From the NCBI GenBank assembly GCA_045535635.1, contig JAZSLZ010000096.1, positions 1 to 7,417 on the forward strand: a DNA stretch of 7,417 nucleotides. The letters run 5' to 3'. This DNA comes from RGIG8700 sp045535635. GTDB taxonomy: Bacteria; Bacillota; Clostridia; RGIG6154. Made by a program: the position numbers and the translations under genes. Below, one piece after another: positions 1-5,206 of this stretch. The first letter of the stretch is position 1. The number at the start of each line of letters is the position of its first letter. The notes below the pieces were generated by a model. The model made no database searches, had not been told where the DNA came from, and saw only the letters and a list, made by a program, of their open reading frames with translations.

Positions 1-410
1 AGTTCAGACATTATTTTGAATTAGCAGAAAAGAAAGCCGGCATCACCGGTGAAAACCTTTTATCTATACTTGAAACAAGACTTGATAACGTTATCTACAG
101 ACTTGGTTTCGGTTCTTCAAGAGCAGAAGCAAGACAGCTCGTTAGACACGGTCATTTCACAGTAAACGGTAAGAAGGTTAACATTCCATCATATTTAATA
201 TCTGTTGGCGATGTTATAGCTATTAAAGAAAAGAGCTTGGATTCAGTTAAGGTAAAAGCAATCCTTGAAGCTTCTTCAGGAAAGAAACCACCAAAGTGGT
301 TAGATCTCGATCCTGCTAAAAATGAAGCAAAAGTTATTGCAGCTCCTGCAAGAGATGATATCGATATCGATATTGCAGAGCACTTAATCGTTGAATTGTA
401 TTCTAAATAA
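1..410 (+). CDS. rpsD: 30S ribosomal protein S4, 3' part (5' end outside window)
   Basis: This is the last 135 codons of S4; the first complete codon begins at position 3 and the TAA stop is at 408-410. S4 is a primary 16S rRNA-binding protein that starts assembly of the small-subunit body. Visible family landmarks are the stretch FELAEKKAGITGENLL, the S4 RNA-binding fold with RLDNVIYRLGFGSSRAEARQ and VRHGHFTVNGKKVNIPSYL, and the typical C-terminal end IVELYSK. Full-length S4 is about 200 residues, so roughly 65 N-terminal residues, including the region that may carry a zinc-binding motif, lie upstream of the window. It is followed 67 bp later by rpoA, the standard alpha-operon order. In many bacteria S4 represses this operon by binding its leader, but that leader is not in the window. 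The identification rests on clear sequence resemblance to Bacillus S4. Confidence 0.97.
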   Translation, partial: FRHYFELAEKKAGITGENLLSILETRLDNVIYRLGFGSSRAEARQLVRHGHFTVNGKKVNIPSYLISVGDVIAIKEKSLDSVKVKAILEASSGKKPPKWLDLDPAKNEAKVIAAPARDDIDIDIAEHLIVELYSK

Positions 411-441
411 TAATATAGTTTAGCATTAAGTAAACATCCCG

Positions 442-458
442 GCCCAGAGAAGGTGGGC
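442..458 (+). other. Short stem-loop in the rpsD-rpoA spacer
   Basis: Positions 442-446 (gccca) and 454-458 (tgggc) can pair as a 5-bp GC-rich stem around a 7-nt loop. It sits 5 nt before the strong rpoA ribosome binding site (464-472, AAAGGAGGT). There is no T tract, so it is not a terminator. It may be an RNA processing or stability element, or chance; the GC content stands out in an otherwise AT-rich spacer. Confidence 0.3.
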
Positions 459-477
459 GTAATAAAGGAGGTTTAAT

Positions 478-1431
478 ATGATAGAAATGCAAAAGCCTAA
501 AATAGAGTGTATTGAAATGTCAGAGGATGGAACATACGGTAAATTCGTTGTTGAGCCACTCGAAAGAGGATACGGTCTTACAATAGGTAACTCATTAAGA
601 AGAACATTGTTATCTTCACTTCCTGGTGCAGCAGCATCTTTCATCAAAATTGATGGTGTTCAGCATGAATTTTCATCAATTCCTGGTGTAAAGGAAGATA
701 TTGTTGAAATTATCTTAAACATTAAGAACTTACATGTAAAACTTAATGAACCTGGACCAAAGGTTGTTTATATCAACGCTGAAGGTAAAGGTGAAGTTAC
801 AGCTGCTGACATCAAAGCTGATTCAGCTGTTGAAATTTTAAATCCTGAGCTTCACATTGCATCACTTAATGAAGATGCAAAGCTCAATATGGAAATTACT
901 TTGACTTCCGGAAGAGGATATGTTTCAGCCGACAAAAACCGTGCTGAATGTCAGTCAATTATCGGTATTATTCCTGTTGATTCAATCTATACACCTATTA
1001 CTAAGGTTAACTATCAGGTTGAGAATACGCGTGTTGGCCAGATTACAGACTATGATAAATTAACAGTTGAAGTTTGGACAAACGGAACAATCGAGCCTAA
1101 CAAGGCTATAAGTCTTGCGGCAAACATCTTAATTGAACACCTTAAATTGTTCTTAGAGCTTTCAGGAGAAACAGTTCATCCTGAAGTATTAGTTAGCAAA
1201 CCTGACGCTAAGAAAGAAAAGATTATGGAAATGACAATCGAGGACCTTGAATTGTCAGTTCGTTCTTACAACTGCTTAAAACGTGCAGGAGTTAACAATG
1301 TTGAAGATTTAGCTGCAAAGACAGAAGAAGATATGATGAGAGTTAGAAACCTCGGTAAGAAATCTTTAGAAGAAGTTCTTCAGAAGATGGAAAGCCTCGG
1401 ATTATCTCTCAGAAAAGAAGAAGACGAATAA
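478..1431 (+). CDS. rpoA: DNA-directed RNA polymerase subunit alpha
   Basis: The alpha subunit dimerises to start RNA polymerase assembly and contacts promoter UP elements and activators. At 317 residues it has normal family length. The N-terminal domain (about 1-235) carries the dimerisation motif GYGLTIGNSLRRTLLSSLPG at 31-50 and SGRGYVSADKN at 144-154. After a flexible linker (about 236-250) the C-terminal domain (about 251-312) has LELSVRSYNCLKRAGV and NLGKKSLEEV. R262 and N265 correspond to the DNA-binding R265 and N268 of the E. coli protein, and K295/S296 to its K298/S299, so the UP-element surface is intact. The ATG at 478 is chosen because an excellent Shine-Dalgarno (AAAGGAGGT, 464-472) lies 5 nt upstream; an in-frame ATG at 487 is too far from it. 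It is followed 30 bp later by rplQ in the same operon. Nothing about the protein is unusual. Confidence 0.98.
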   Translation: MIEMQKPKIECIEMSEDGTYGKFVVEPLERGYGLTIGNSLRRTLLSSLPGAAASFIKIDGVQHEFSSIPGVKEDIVEIILNIKNLHVKLNEPGPKVVYINAEGKGEVTAADIKADSAVEILNPELHIASLNEDAKLNMEITLTSGRGYVSADKNRAECQSIIGIIPVDSIYTPITKVNYQVENTRVGQITDYDKLTVEVWTNGTIEPNKAISLAANILIEHLKLFLELSGETVHPEVLVSKPDAKKEKIMEMTIEDLELSVRSYNCLKRAGVNNVEDLAAKTEEDMMRVRNLGKKSLEEVLQKMESLGLSLRKEEDE

Positions 1432-1461
1432 TTCGATAACCTAAGAAGGAGGTAATTTGCA

Positions 1462-1803
1462 ATGCCAGGAACAAGAAAACTTGGTCGTGAGACAGCTCAC
1501 AGAAAGGCAATGCTCAGAAACTTAACTACTTCTTTACTTGAAAACGGTAAAATGGTTACAACCGAAACAAGAGCTAAAGAAGTTAGATGTATGGCTGAAA
1601 AAATGATTACATTAGGTAAGAAAAATACTCTCCATACAAGAAGACAGGCACTTGCTTACATCACAAAAGAAGATGTGGTTACAAAATTATTCAATGAAAT
1701 CGCTCCTAAATATGCCGACAGAAACGGTGGTTACACAAGAATCATCAAAATGGCTCCAAGAAGAGGAGACGGCGCATCACAGGCTATCATTGAATTAGTA
1801 TAA
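1462..1803 (+). CDS. rplQ: 50S ribosomal protein L17
   Basis: L17 is a large-subunit protein located near the peptide exit tunnel. The 113-residue product begins MPGTRKLGRETAHRKAMLRN, the family signature, and continues with LLENGKMVTTETRAKEVR. It ends with GYTRIIKMAPRRGDGASQAIIELV, the compact C-terminus typical of Bacillota. The ATG at 1462 has a strong Shine-Dalgarno (AAGGAGGT, 1446-1453) 8 nt upstream. It is the last gene of the alpha operon here: 12 bp after its stop a strong terminator hairpin begins. In many Clostridia the transcript instead runs on into ecfA energy-coupling-factor genes, so this operon end is a local difference. Confidence 0.98.
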   Translation: MPGTRKLGRETAHRKAMLRNLTTSLLENGKMVTTETRAKEVRCMAEKMITLGKKNTLHTRRQALAYITKEDVVTKLFNEIAPKYADRNGGYTRIIKMAPRRGDGASQAIIELV

Positions 1804-1846
1804 TAAAAAAAGAACCCTGAACGGTAACCGTTCAGGTACTTTTTTT
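1804..1846 (+). terminator. Intrinsic terminator of the rpsD-rpoA-rplQ operon
   Basis: A 9-bp perfect stem (cctgaacgg at 1816-1824 with ccgttcagg at 1828-1836) around a 3-nt loop is followed by a T7 run at 1840-1846. An A tract lies just upstream (1804-1810) and can extend the hairpin in both directions. It starts directly after the rplQ stop codon. Confidence 0.92.
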
Positions 1847-1851
1847 ATCAA

Positions 1852-1879
1852 TTCACAATGCAAAATTCACAATTCACAA
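1852..1879. repeat. Heptamer tandem repeat, TTCACAA, four units
   Basis: Four consecutive 7-nt units run from 1852 to 1879: TTCACAA, TGCAAAA, TTCACAA, TTCACAA, so three are identical and one is degenerate. The array lies wholly between two hairpins in non-coding DNA. Short heptamer arrays of this kind occur at scattered intergenic sites in various bacterial genomes; here it could be the edge of a small decayed repetitive element. No transposase or matching terminal repeat is visible in the window. Confidence 0.7.
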
Positions 1880-1887
1880 TTAATGCA

Positions 1888-1915
1888 GAAACCGCAGTGC
1901 GGTTTCTTATTTTTT
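1888..1915 (+). terminator. Second terminator-like hairpin
   Basis: An 8-bp perfect stem (gaaaccgc at 1888-1895 with gcggtttc at 1899-1906) has a 3-nt loop and is followed by a T-rich stretch (1907-1915, TTATTTTTT). It may be a backup terminator for the ribosomal operon, or part of the repetitive insert to its left. It ends only 3 nt before the -35 box of the next promoter. Confidence 0.65.
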
Positions 1916-1918
1916 ATG

Positions 1919-1947
1919 TTGCACAAGTTGCAAAAAAGTGCTAAAAT
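1919..1947 (+). promoter_or_regulatory. Sigma-A-type promoter of the membrane protein-nnrD-alr operon
   Basis: The -35 box TTGCAC (1919-1924) is separated by exactly 17 bp from the -10 box TAAAAT (1942-1947), which also carries an extended TGn element at 1939-1941. It lies downstream of both hairpins and about 40 bp before the start codon at 1988, so the next operon has its own transcription start. Confidence 0.75.
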
Positions 1948-1987
1948 ATACTTGAGAGAATATAGGGCCTACAGAAAGGAAATTATT

Positions 1988-2488
1988 ATGGATAGAGTAG
2001 TTGAAAAATTAGTTAAGAAAAAGAGAAATGCAAAGGATATTGGTATGCAGATTCTTATTGCAACAACAGGAATTATTATTTGCTATGTTGCTAATCTGTT
2101 TATGCAGTATCTTGGAATGATAAGTACGTCAATCATTCTTCTTGCAATATGGTTTACATACAAGGGCATTATGTGGTATAACATTGAATACGAATATACT
2201 TATATTAACGGCGATATGGATGTTGATAAAATTCTTGGCAAAAATGCAAGAAGACCTTTTAAAAGAATTGAGCTTGACAGAGTTGTACTTGTGGCAAAAA
2301 TGGATAACAACGAAGCTAAAAAGCTTATGCATACATCAAAAAGAATTGATGTATGTGAAAAAGCAGAAGATGAAAACAATCTTGTTATAATCTATTCAGG
2401 TGAAAAAGAAAGAGAAGCAGTTGTTATAGATTACAATGAAGATGTTTACAACTCATATAAAGAGCTTATTCCAATAATGGTAAGATGA
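1988..2488 (+). CDS. Small membrane protein with two predicted helices (DUF6106-like)
   Basis: The product has 166 residues and no assigned biochemical function. A basic N-terminus (VKKKRNAKD, 9-17) is followed by two adjacent hydrophobic segments at roughly 19-37 and 41-61, suggesting an inner-membrane hairpin, and then a soluble C-terminal part of about 100 residues. Just after the membrane part it has YEYTYINGDMDVDKILGKNARR, which resembles the small Clostridial membrane proteins that I recall as DUF6106; this family call is from memory and tentative. The ATG at 1988 is chosen because GAAAGGA (1974-1980) sits 7 nt upstream and the promoter lies at 1919-1947. A longer in-frame reading from 1883 would start inside a terminator hairpin and upstream of that promoter. 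The stop is 1 bp before nnrD, so the two are almost certainly cotranscribed and translationally coupled. Confidence 0.85.
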   Translation: MDRVVEKLVKKKRNAKDIGMQILIATTGIIICYVANLFMQYLGMISTSIILLAIWFTYKGIMWYNIEYEYTYINGDMDVDKILGKNARRPFKRIELDRVVLVAKMDNNEAKKLMHTSKRIDVCEKAEDENNLVIIYSGEKEREAVVIDYNEDVYNSYKELIPIMVR

Positions 2489-2489
2489 T

Positions 2490-3323
2490 ATGAAGAATAA
2501 ATTTATAAATTTTAATGAAGACTGCAACAAATATACAAGAGGAAAAGTTGCTGTAATTGGTTCAAGTACAGGTATGACAGGTGCGGCGACTCTTGCATCA
2601 AAGGCGGCATCTAAAAGCGGATGCGGTCTTGTTTGTGCAGTTATCCCTGAAGAACTGAATAATATTTTTGAAATAAAGCTTACTGAAGAAATGACGGTGC
2701 CTTTAAACTCGGAAAATGGAACATTTAAAGGCGACGATGTTGAAAAGCTTGAAGAAATTCTTGAAAAATGCAAATGCGTTGCAACAGGTATGGGTGCAGG
2801 TAAATCAAAAGGCTACAGGAAAATTCTTAAATGGGTTTTAAGAAATTATAATGGCAAAATTGTCCTTGATGCAGATGCACTTAATATAATCGCTGAAAGA
2901 CCGTATTATTTGCGAGGCGATGTTATTATGACACCGCATATTGGCGAGTTTTCACGGCTTTGTGGAAAAAGCACGGAAGAAATTGAGAACAAAAGAGAAG
3001 AAATTGCAAAGGAGTATGCAAAAGAGAACTCGGTTATTTTGGTGCTTAAAGGCAAAAATACAATAGTAACAGATGGCGAAAGTGTTTATATAAACCAAAC
3101 AGGTAATAAAGGAATGGCAAAAGGCGGAAGCGGTGATGTGCTTTCTGGAATAATCGCATCACTTTGTGCACAGGGTATGGATAGACTTTATGCCTCTGTG
3201 TGTGGGGTGTATCTTCACGGACTTGCAGGTGATATTGCCTGTAAAGAATATACAGATATGGCAATGACTGCATCGGATATAATTAAGCATATACCTGATG
3301 CATTTAAACAAATATTAAAATAG
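2490..3323 (+). CDS. nnrD: ADP-dependent NAD(P)H-hydrate dehydratase
   Basis: NnrD repairs damaged cofactors: it dehydrates the S form of NADHX and NADPHX back to NAD(P)H, using ADP in bacteria. The 277-residue product is a single ribokinase-like domain (CARKD/YjeF C-terminal family). Landmarks are GKVAVIGSSTGMTGAATLASKAA near 18-40, LDADALN at 126-132, TPHIGEFSRL at 148-157, LKGKNTIVTDG at 186-196 and GNKGMAKGGSGDVLSGIIA at 205-223, where D216 of GSGD is the expected catalytic aspartate. The YjeF N-terminal epimerase domain (NnrE) is absent, so this is a stand-alone dehydratase; an epimerase would have to be encoded elsewhere. The ATG at 2490 lies 1 bp after the previous stop with only a weak ribosome binding site, which suggests coupled translation. 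alr follows within a few bases. Confidence 0.93.
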   Translation: MKNKFINFNEDCNKYTRGKVAVIGSSTGMTGAATLASKAASKSGCGLVCAVIPEELNNIFEIKLTEEMTVPLNSENGTFKGDDVEKLEEILEKCKCVATGMGAGKSKGYRKILKWVLRNYNGKIVLDADALNIIAERPYYLRGDVIMTPHIGEFSRLCGKSTEEIENKREEIAKEYAKENSVILVLKGKNTIVTDGESVYINQTGNKGMAKGGSGDVLSGIIASLCAQGMDRLYASVCGVYLHGLAGDIACKEYTDMAMTASDIIKHIPDAFKQILK

Positions 3324-3330
3324 AGGGTGA
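3324..3330 (+). promoter_or_regulatory. Ribosome binding site that decides the alr start
   Basis: AGGGTGA at 3324-3330, in the context AGAGGGTGA, matches the anti-Shine-Dalgarno complement and lies 5 nt before TTG at 3336. An upstream in-frame GTG at 3327 falls inside this element and has no binding site of its own, which favours the TTG. Confidence 0.6.
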
Positions 3331-3335
3331 CAATT

Positions 3336-4469
3336 TTGGAAAGAACTTGGGCTGAAATTAATCTTGACAATCTTAAGTTTAATTTCAAAAATATAAGAGA
3401 AAAAACATCAAAAAATGCAAAAATTATGGCAATAATAAAAGCAGACGGATATGGCCACGGCGCAGTTCAACTTGCAAAAGTTCTTAGAAAAGAGGGTGCA
3501 GACCGTTTTGGCGTTGCACTTTGCGATGAGGGAATACAGCTTCGTAAACACGGAATTGAAGAGAATATTTTAATACTTGGAGTTGTTCCTGAAGAAAGAC
3601 TTGAAGATGTTATTGAATATAATCTTACTCCTGCTGTGGCAAGTCTTGATTTTGCAAAAAAACTGAATGAAAAAGCAAAAGATAAGGTTAAAATACATAT
3701 AAAGGTTGACACAGGTATGGGAAGAATTGGATTCTCATGCACAAAAGAAAGTGTTGAAGCTGTAAAAGAAATCAGTAAACTTAAAAATATAGAAATAGAG
3801 GGAATTTTTACTCACTTTGCAACTGCGGATGAGGAAAGCGAAGAAAAAACTTTAAAGCAGTTTGACAAGTTTATGAAATTTATTGATGAGCTTGAAAAAG
3901 AAGATATACATATTCCTGTAAAGCATTGTGCCAACAGTGCAACAATTATGAGATACCCACAGATGCATCTTGATATGGTGCGTCCTGGAATTATTCTTTA
4001 CGGATATTATCCGTCTATGTATCTTAAAGGAAAAGAAATAGAATTAAAACCGGTTATGACCTTAAAAAGCCTTGTAACTCACATAAAAACTCTTTGTGAG
4101 GACAGTGAAATAAGCTACGGCGGAACATATACTGCTAAAAAAGGTGACAAAGTTGCAACAATTGGTATAGGTTATGCAGACGGACTTTTAAGAATGTTAA
4201 GCGGAAAGCTTACTATTGAAATAAACGGACAAAAATTTAATCAAACAGGCAGAATTTGTATGGACCAATGTATGATTGACGCTTCAAATGCCAATAATAT
4301 AAGTACAGGCGATGAAGCTGTTATATTCGGCGAATACAACTCTGCTGATGAATTGGCAGAAATTTGCGGTACCATCAGTTATGAAATATTATGCATGGTT
4401 GGAAAAAGAGTACCAAGAATTTACCTTGATTCTGGTAAAGTTGTAAAAAATATCAGCTTTCTCAATTGA
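3336..4469 (+). CDS. alr: Alanine racemase (PLP-dependent)
   Basis: Alr interconverts L- and D-alanine and supplies D-Ala for peptidoglycan stem peptides. From the TTG start the product has 377 residues, the usual length. The N-terminal TIM barrel begins ERTWAEINLDNLKFN, and KADGYGHGA carries the PLP-binding lysine (K35). Further motifs are HIKVDTGMGRIGF, EGIFTHFATAD, HCANSATIMRYP and MVRPGIILYGYYP. The C-terminal domain has SYGGTYTAKKG with the second catalytic base Y261, then GIGYADGLLRM and GRICMDQCMID. Start choice: TTG at 3336 has a well-placed ribosome binding site, whereas GTG at 3327 would add three residues (MTI) and has none. The nnrD stop is 12 bp upstream. No terminator follows, so transcripts may continue into mazEF, as in Bacillus, where alr also precedes the antitoxin and toxin genes. 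Confidence 0.96.
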   Translation: MERTWAEINLDNLKFNFKNIREKTSKNAKIMAIIKADGYGHGAVQLAKVLRKEGADRFGVALCDEGIQLRKHGIEENILILGVVPEERLEDVIEYNLTPAVASLDFAKKLNEKAKDKVKIHIKVDTGMGRIGFSCTKESVEAVKEISKLKNIEIEGIFTHFATADEESEEKTLKQFDKFMKFIDELEKEDIHIPVKHCANSATIMRYPQMHLDMVRPGIILYGYYPSMYLKGKEIELKPVMTLKSLVTHIKTLCEDSEISYGGTYTAKKGDKVATIGIGYADGLLRMLSGKLTIEINGQKFNQTGRICMDQCMIDASNANNISTGDEAVIFGEYNSADELAEICGTISYEILCMVGKRVPRIYLDSGKVVKNISFLN

Positions 4470-4492
4470 AATCAGTTGCGGAAGGAGAATAA

Positions 4493-4549
4493 TTGCATAT
4501 AATTGTTATTGACCTGAGTTGTGCGTTATTGTATAATACTCATAGGTGA
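4493..4549 (+). other. Possible 18-codon leader ORF before the mazE promoter
   Basis: A good Shine-Dalgarno (AAGGAG, 4482-4487) lies 5 nt before a TTG at 4493 that opens 18 codons, MHIIVIDLSCALLYNTHR, ending in TGA at 4547-4549. It could only be translated from the upstream alr transcript, because it spans the mazE promoter. It may be a real short peptide, a decayed gene start, or a chance SD-like sequence. No homology is recognised. Confidence 0.25.
4509..4537 (+). promoter_or_regulatory. Strong promoter of the mazEF operon
   Basis: The -35 box TTGACC (4509-4514) and a perfect -10 box TATAAT (4532-4537) are 17 bp apart. Transcription would start near 4544, about 50 nt before the antitoxin ATG. 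The -10 box forms the left edge of a large inverted repeat, as expected for a promoter repressed by operator binding. Confidence 0.85.
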
Positions 4550-4572
4550 TTTAGTCATCTATCAGTATTATA
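4532..4572. promoter_or_regulatory. 41-bp inverted repeat over the mazEF promoter: probable antitoxin operator
   Basis: The outer arms TATAATACT (4532-4540) and AGTATTATA (4564-4572) are exact reverse complements. After one C/C mismatch the inner arms ATAGGTGA (4542-4549) and TCATCTAT (4555-4562) match at 7 of 8 positions, around a 5-nt centre at 4550-4554. The palindrome starts on the -10 box and covers the expected transcription start. Ribbon-helix-helix antitoxins and their toxin complexes typically bind such palindromes and repress their own operon; binding here is inferred. There is no T tract after it, so a terminator is unlikely. Confidence 0.75.
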
Positions 4573-4594
4573 ATTTGCGGGGGCAGGGTATATT

Positions 4595-4864
4595 ATGGCA
4601 CAACACAGGAAACTTGAACTTAAAATCCCTCAGAGCCTTTATAGCAGAATTGAGCAAATAGCAAAAGATGATGATAGAAATATCGAAGATTTAGCAAAAG
4701 ATGCAATCAATTTATATGTGAGGGAATATGAAAAAATGGCTACCGGCTATATGGCTATGGGGCAGTTTAATGAAGAATACGCCGAAATGTGTTTGAATGC
4801 CGACAATCAGGTGTTGGCAGATTGTGAGGAAAAACTTTCGGAGAGTGAGTATTGTGATTGTTAA
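4595..4864 (+). CDS. mazE: MazE/EndoAI-type ribbon-helix-helix antitoxin
   Basis: This 89-residue protein would neutralise the MazF toxin encoded immediately downstream and repress the operon. Residues about 5-47 (RKLELKIPQSLYSRIEQIAK through INLYVREYEK) fit a ribbon-helix-helix DNA-binding fold: a beta strand followed by two helices. The acidic tail from about 50 on (GYMAMGQFNEEYAEMCLNAD, then EEKLSESE) resembles the toxin-wrapping C-terminus of Bacillus EndoAI. The ATG at 4595 is preceded by a G-rich site with AGGG at 4585-4588, 6 nt upstream. The 3' end overlaps the toxin start by 11 bp, which allows translational coupling and keeps toxin below antitoxin. The protein ends CDC, with a third cysteine at 66 and a fourth at 77; no metal site can be claimed. 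The family is assigned from fold pattern plus context. Confidence 0.92.
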   Translation: MAQHRKLELKIPQSLYSRIEQIAKDDDRNIEDLAKDAINLYVREYEKMATGYMAMGQFNEEYAEMCLNADNQVLADCEEKLSESEYCDC

Positions 4865-5204
4865 AAGAGGAGACATTTACTATGCTGATTTAAGTCCTGT
4901 TATTGGTTCCGAACAGGGAGGCGTACGACCTGTATTGATCGTTCAGAACGATATAGGCAACAAGTACAGTCCAACTGTTATTGTGGCAGCTATAACATCA
5001 CAAATCAACAAAGCTAAAATGCCTACACACATTGAAATTGATGCTAAAGAATACGGTCTTACAAAAGACTCGGTTATTCTTTTGGAACAAATAAGAACAA
5101 TAGATAAAAAAAGACTGAAAGAAAAAATAGGCAAGGCAGACCAGTTACTTATTAAGAAAGTGAATGAGGCTTTGCTTATAAGCTTCGGTTTATGGGAGGT
5201 ATAA
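4854..5204 (+). CDS. mazF: MazF (EndoA/PemK) endoribonuclease toxin
   Basis: MazF is a sequence-specific single-strand mRNA endoribonuclease that halts growth when free of antitoxin. The 116-residue product is very close to Bacillus subtilis EndoA: MIVKRGDIYYADLSPVIGSE at the start, then GGVRPVLIVQNDIGN, TVIVAAITSQINKAKMPTH and DSVILLEQIRTIDKKRL. R25 and T48 fall at exactly the positions of the B. subtilis catalytic pair, so the enzyme looks active. The GTG at 4854 gives the canonical N-terminus and overlaps the antitoxin gene by 11 bp; GGAG at 4840-4843 is a plausible binding site. An upstream in-frame ATG at 4797 would add 19 residues unlike the family and is rejected. By relation to EndoA a UACAU-type cleavage site is likely. 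The ribosome binding site of the next gene lies inside its last codons. Confidence 0.97.
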   Translation: MIVKRGDIYYADLSPVIGSEQGGVRPVLIVQNDIGNKYSPTVIVAAITSQINKAKMPTHIEIDAKEYGLTKDSVILLEQIRTIDKKRLKEKIGKADQLLIKKVNEALLISFGLWEV

Positions 5205-5206
5205 TT

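Noticed and set aside
426..647. Minus-strand open frame opposite the rpoA start
   Set aside because: It lies over the 5' end of a conserved gene, has no homology I recognise and no promoter or binding site.
1883..1987. N-terminal extension of the membrane-protein gene from ATG 1883
   Set aside because: It would begin at a terminator-like hairpin and upstream of the promoter, and has no ribosome binding site; ATG 1988 has a good one.
2490..3323. Lysine in AKGGSGD of NnrD as an unusual active-site change
   Set aside because: The GSGD catalytic core is intact, and the residue before GGSGD varies (threonine or lysine) in this family, so it is not noteworthy.
4532..4572. Terminator between alr and mazE
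   Set aside because: The inverted repeat could fold in read-through RNA but is followed by AATTTGCGGGGG rather than a T tract, so an operator role fits better.
4797..4853. N-terminal extension of mazF from ATG 4797
   Set aside because: The added residues are unlike MazF proteins and lie wholly inside mazE in another frame; GTG 4854 gives the canonical MIVKRGDIYY start.
5192..5206. Start of the exported-protein gene at ATG 5192
   Set aside because: It coincides with the GGGAGGT binding site that serves ATG 5207, and the later start gives a normal signal peptide.
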